Source of the DNA: Candidatus Poseidoniaceae archaeon
Lineage (GTDB): Archaea; Thermoplasmatota; Poseidoniia; Poseidoniales; Poseidoniaceae
Assembly: GCA_022425185.1 (NCBI GenBank)
Contig: JAKMFY010000133.1
Span: 1-8,354, forward strand
Direction of reading: 5' to 3'
Length of the DNA: 8,354 nt
Every line of letters begins with the position of its first letter. Position 1 is the stretch's first letter. Positions 6,850 through 8,354 of the stretch are shown piece after piece. The notes beneath the pieces were generated by a model that made no database searches, was not told the DNA's origin, and worked only from the letters and a program-made list of their open reading frames with translations. Position numbers and translations under genes: made by a program.

Positions 6850-7121
6850 TCGAAATCCTCCTCCTGTATTTGGCGGCGAGTCAGCATAATACCGAAGAGT
6901 ACCACTAACCCCACACTTGCTAGATAAACGAGAATTTGAATTGCTGCAAGGAATTCAGCACCCATTAAGATGAAGATTCCAGAAACTGCCATGAAACAGA
7001 AAATCAGAGAAAGCATCGAGTGAGCAACTCGTTGAGCATAAATGAGCCCCAAGGCACCAAGGATAGTAATCGTTGCAAAGACGAAGAAAATTATGGTCTC
7101 AGTGGTTGAGGCGACGTCCAT
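6846..7121 (-). CDS. nuoJ1: NuoJ N-terminal half (NuoJ1), complex I membrane subunit
   Basis: This protein corresponds to the first three membrane helices of NuoJ, which sits beside NuoK and NuoH in the membrane arm and takes part in coupling quinone reduction to proton transfer. Helices are at about residues 9-27, 34-52 and 57-80. The strongly conserved third helix is recognisable as GAEFLAAIQILVYLASVG, with E56 in the loop before it. Soon after this helix the protein ends in a charged tail (TRRQIQEEDFE), and the last two helices are supplied by the next gene, so NuoJ is split. I chose the ATG at 7121 (91 residues): it begins one base after the nuoI stop (TGA-A-ATG) and has a G-rich Shine-Dalgarno-like run nine bases upstream. 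An ATG at 7130 would add three residues and overlap nuoI by 8 bases, but the G-run then abuts the start codon. The 3' end overlaps nuoJ2 by four bases (ATGA). Confidence 0.9.
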   Translation of the reverse strand: MDVASTTETIIFFVFATITILGALGLIYAQRVAHSMLSLIFCFMAVSGIFILMGAEFLAAIQILVYLASVGLVVLFGIMLTRRQIQEEDFE

Positions 7122-7122
7122 T

Positions 7123-8349
7123 TCAGGCATCCCCCTTATCGAGTAGATCCTTGGCCTGCTTGGCCCATTCGTCTCGCTTAACGCGACCTGGGAAGAACTC
7201 GATGGCTTCGTTGACTTGATCCTCTAACTCGCTGGTCATTTTACTGACTTGTGAGAAGGTGTAGATGCCGAGAGCGTTCAATTTCTCTTCAATGAATGGT
7301 CCAACGCCTTTGATGGTTTTTAGATCGTCTTTCTCATCAGCGGTAGCTGTTCCAAGAGTCTCGAAATCAATGCTCTTCGCTCGCTCCTGAATGCGTTGAA
7401 GTTCTGCTGCTTTCTTCTCCTCTTTGCTCTTAGGCTTTTCATCTTCAACCTCAGTCGTTGCTTCGGCTTTGACTTCTTCAACTTGAGGAGTCTCCTTGAC
7501 CTCTACGGCGGGTTTAGCAGCCTTGGCGGCCTTTTTTGCACGCTTGTCCCGTTCCTTGGTTGCACGCTTTGCAAGTTCGCCATCTACAGCCTCTTGGTGA
7601 ACGGAAGGAAGAACACGAGTTCTGCTTGCATCAAACCAAAGGTCTTGTCGAGAGAATCCTGACATTCCATCGTATTCGTTGGTCATGAAGAAAGATGTGA
7701 AACCACATGCTTCCATGCAAAGACCACAAAACATACATCGTCCAATATCAATACGACCTGATACAATTTGATTATCAGCAGTACGTAAATCAGATTGGTC
7801 AATCATTTCTTCTTGGCCAGAGTCATTCCAGCGAACTGTAGCGGTGCCGCCACTCAAATCCAAAACTTGTCCAAAGCGCCATTCTGCAGGAGGTGCAGCG
7901 TGAGCAGTGATGAGATCGAATGTTTCCAGTTCTTCCTCAACTTCTTCACGGAACTTAGCAGCATAGCCACCAACTTCCAATTCTGCACCGTATCCATCGT
8001 ATTCACCTTCTGCGTTGTCAAGAACGTCAACACGAAGTTCTGTCGTCATGTGAAGACAGTCGTTGGGACAGATGTTTACGCACATCTTACATGCGGTACA
8101 GGTTTCCCAAATGACACCAATACGACCGTTGTAGTTTCCAGGAACGAAAAGCCAAGGCTCCATATCTTCAAGACGTTCGTATGGATACTGAACGGTTTGA
8201 GGCTTCCATAGTGTTGGGAAGAGATCGGATGTTACTCGGTCAGGAGCGAACTCTTGAGTAGAGATATCGTTGTATTGTGAACGACTCTTTGCACGTTGTG
8301 CGCTTGCTTCATCCAAAAATTCTGGGTGGGTTGTATTGTGATAACCCAT
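7123..8349 (-). CDS. nuoI: NuoI-like 2x[4Fe-4S] subunit of complex I with inserted domain and C-terminal helix-hairpin-helix domain
   Basis: This is the peripheral-arm subunit that carries electrons through two [4Fe-4S] clusters (N6a/N6b in the family) toward the quinone site. The first cluster motif is CTACKMCVNICP with C84, C87, C90 and C94. The second is CMFCGLCMEAC with C205, C208, C211 and C215. The segment after it (MTNEYD, then SRQDLWFD) matches the usual NuoI end. The protein has 408 residues, against about 150-220 for ordinary NuoI. About 110 residues lie between the clusters instead of a few tens, including a possible small beta-barrel at 154-192. Residues 255-340 are a Lys/Glu/Ala-rich linker. 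Residues 341-405 form a helix-hairpin-helix domain (IKGVGP core) resembling the C-terminal extension of some bacterial NuoE proteins. The second cluster has Gly rather than the usual Pro after its last Cys. It heads the visible operon, and nuoJ1 starts one base after its stop. The start ATG is only five bases from the window edge with no stop seen upstream, so the N-terminus could be longer. Confidence 0.93.
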   Translation of the reverse strand: MGYHNTTHPEFLDEASAQRAKSRSQYNDISTQEFAPDRVTSDLFPTLWKPQTVQYPYERLEDMEPWLFVPGNYNGRIGVIWETCTACKMCVNICPNDCLHMTTELRVDVLDNAEGEYDGYGAELEVGGYAAKFREEVEEELETFDLITAHAAPPAEWRFGQVLDLSGGTATVRWNDSGQEEMIDQSDLRTADNQIVSGRIDIGRCMFCGLCMEACGFTSFFMTNEYDGMSGFSRQDLWFDASRTRVLPSVHQEAVDGELAKRATKERDKRAKKAAKAAKPAVEVKETPQVEEVKAEATTEVEDEKPKSKEEKKAAELQRIQERAKSIDFETLGTATADEKDDLKTIKGVGPFIEEKLNALGIYTFSQVSKMTSELEDQVNEAIEFFPGRVKRDEWAKQAKDLLDKGDA

Positions 8350-8354
8350 GCCCA

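Overview
The window is one tightly packed run of genes, all transcribed from the minus strand (right to left). It encodes the membrane arm and one peripheral iron-sulfur subunit of a complex I (Nuo/Fpo-type) respiratory dehydrogenase, followed by a translation initiation factor. In transcription order the genes are nuoI, nuoJ split into two genes, nuoK, nuoL, nuoM, nuoN and an eIF1A-type factor. Apart from a 51-base gap before eIF1A and about 50 bases at the left edge, almost every base is coding. Junctions are 4-base overlaps, or gaps of 1 to 9 bases, with good Shine-Dalgarno sequences.

The organism is an archaeon: eIF1A belongs to archaea and eukaryotes, and complex I with NuoJ divided into two proteins is known from archaea such as haloarchaea. 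Moderate GC, Shine-Dalgarno-led operon genes and the mesophile-like proteins suggest a marine planktonic Thermoplasmatota such as Marine Group II (Candidatus Poseidoniales). That placement is inference from memory of the group, not something the window proves.

Region by region: 7123-8349 encodes a NuoI-like 2x[4Fe-4S] protein enlarged by an insertion between the two cluster motifs and by a C-terminal helix-hairpin-helix domain. 6580-7121 encodes the two halves of NuoJ, 6281-6583 NuoK, 4025-6271 NuoL with a His/Asp-rich loop, 2469-4028 NuoM and 764-2467 NuoN. 713-763 is a short gap with two small inverted repeats. 53-712 encodes eIF1A with an unusual, roughly 90-residue, poly-aspartate C-terminal tail. 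1-52 may hold the start of a further gene.

Working together, NuoI passes electrons through two iron-sulfur clusters toward the quinone site (the quinone-site subunits are not in this window). NuoJ/K form the E-channel link, and NuoL, M and N are the three antiporter-like proton (or Na+) pumps. Their charged pumping residues are all present, so the complex looks functional. No NADH-binding subunits (NuoEFG) lie in the window, so the electron donor is not determined here. The unusual parts are the extra domains of NuoI, the NuoL loop and the eIF1A tail; no mobile element, CRISPR array or RNA gene was seen.
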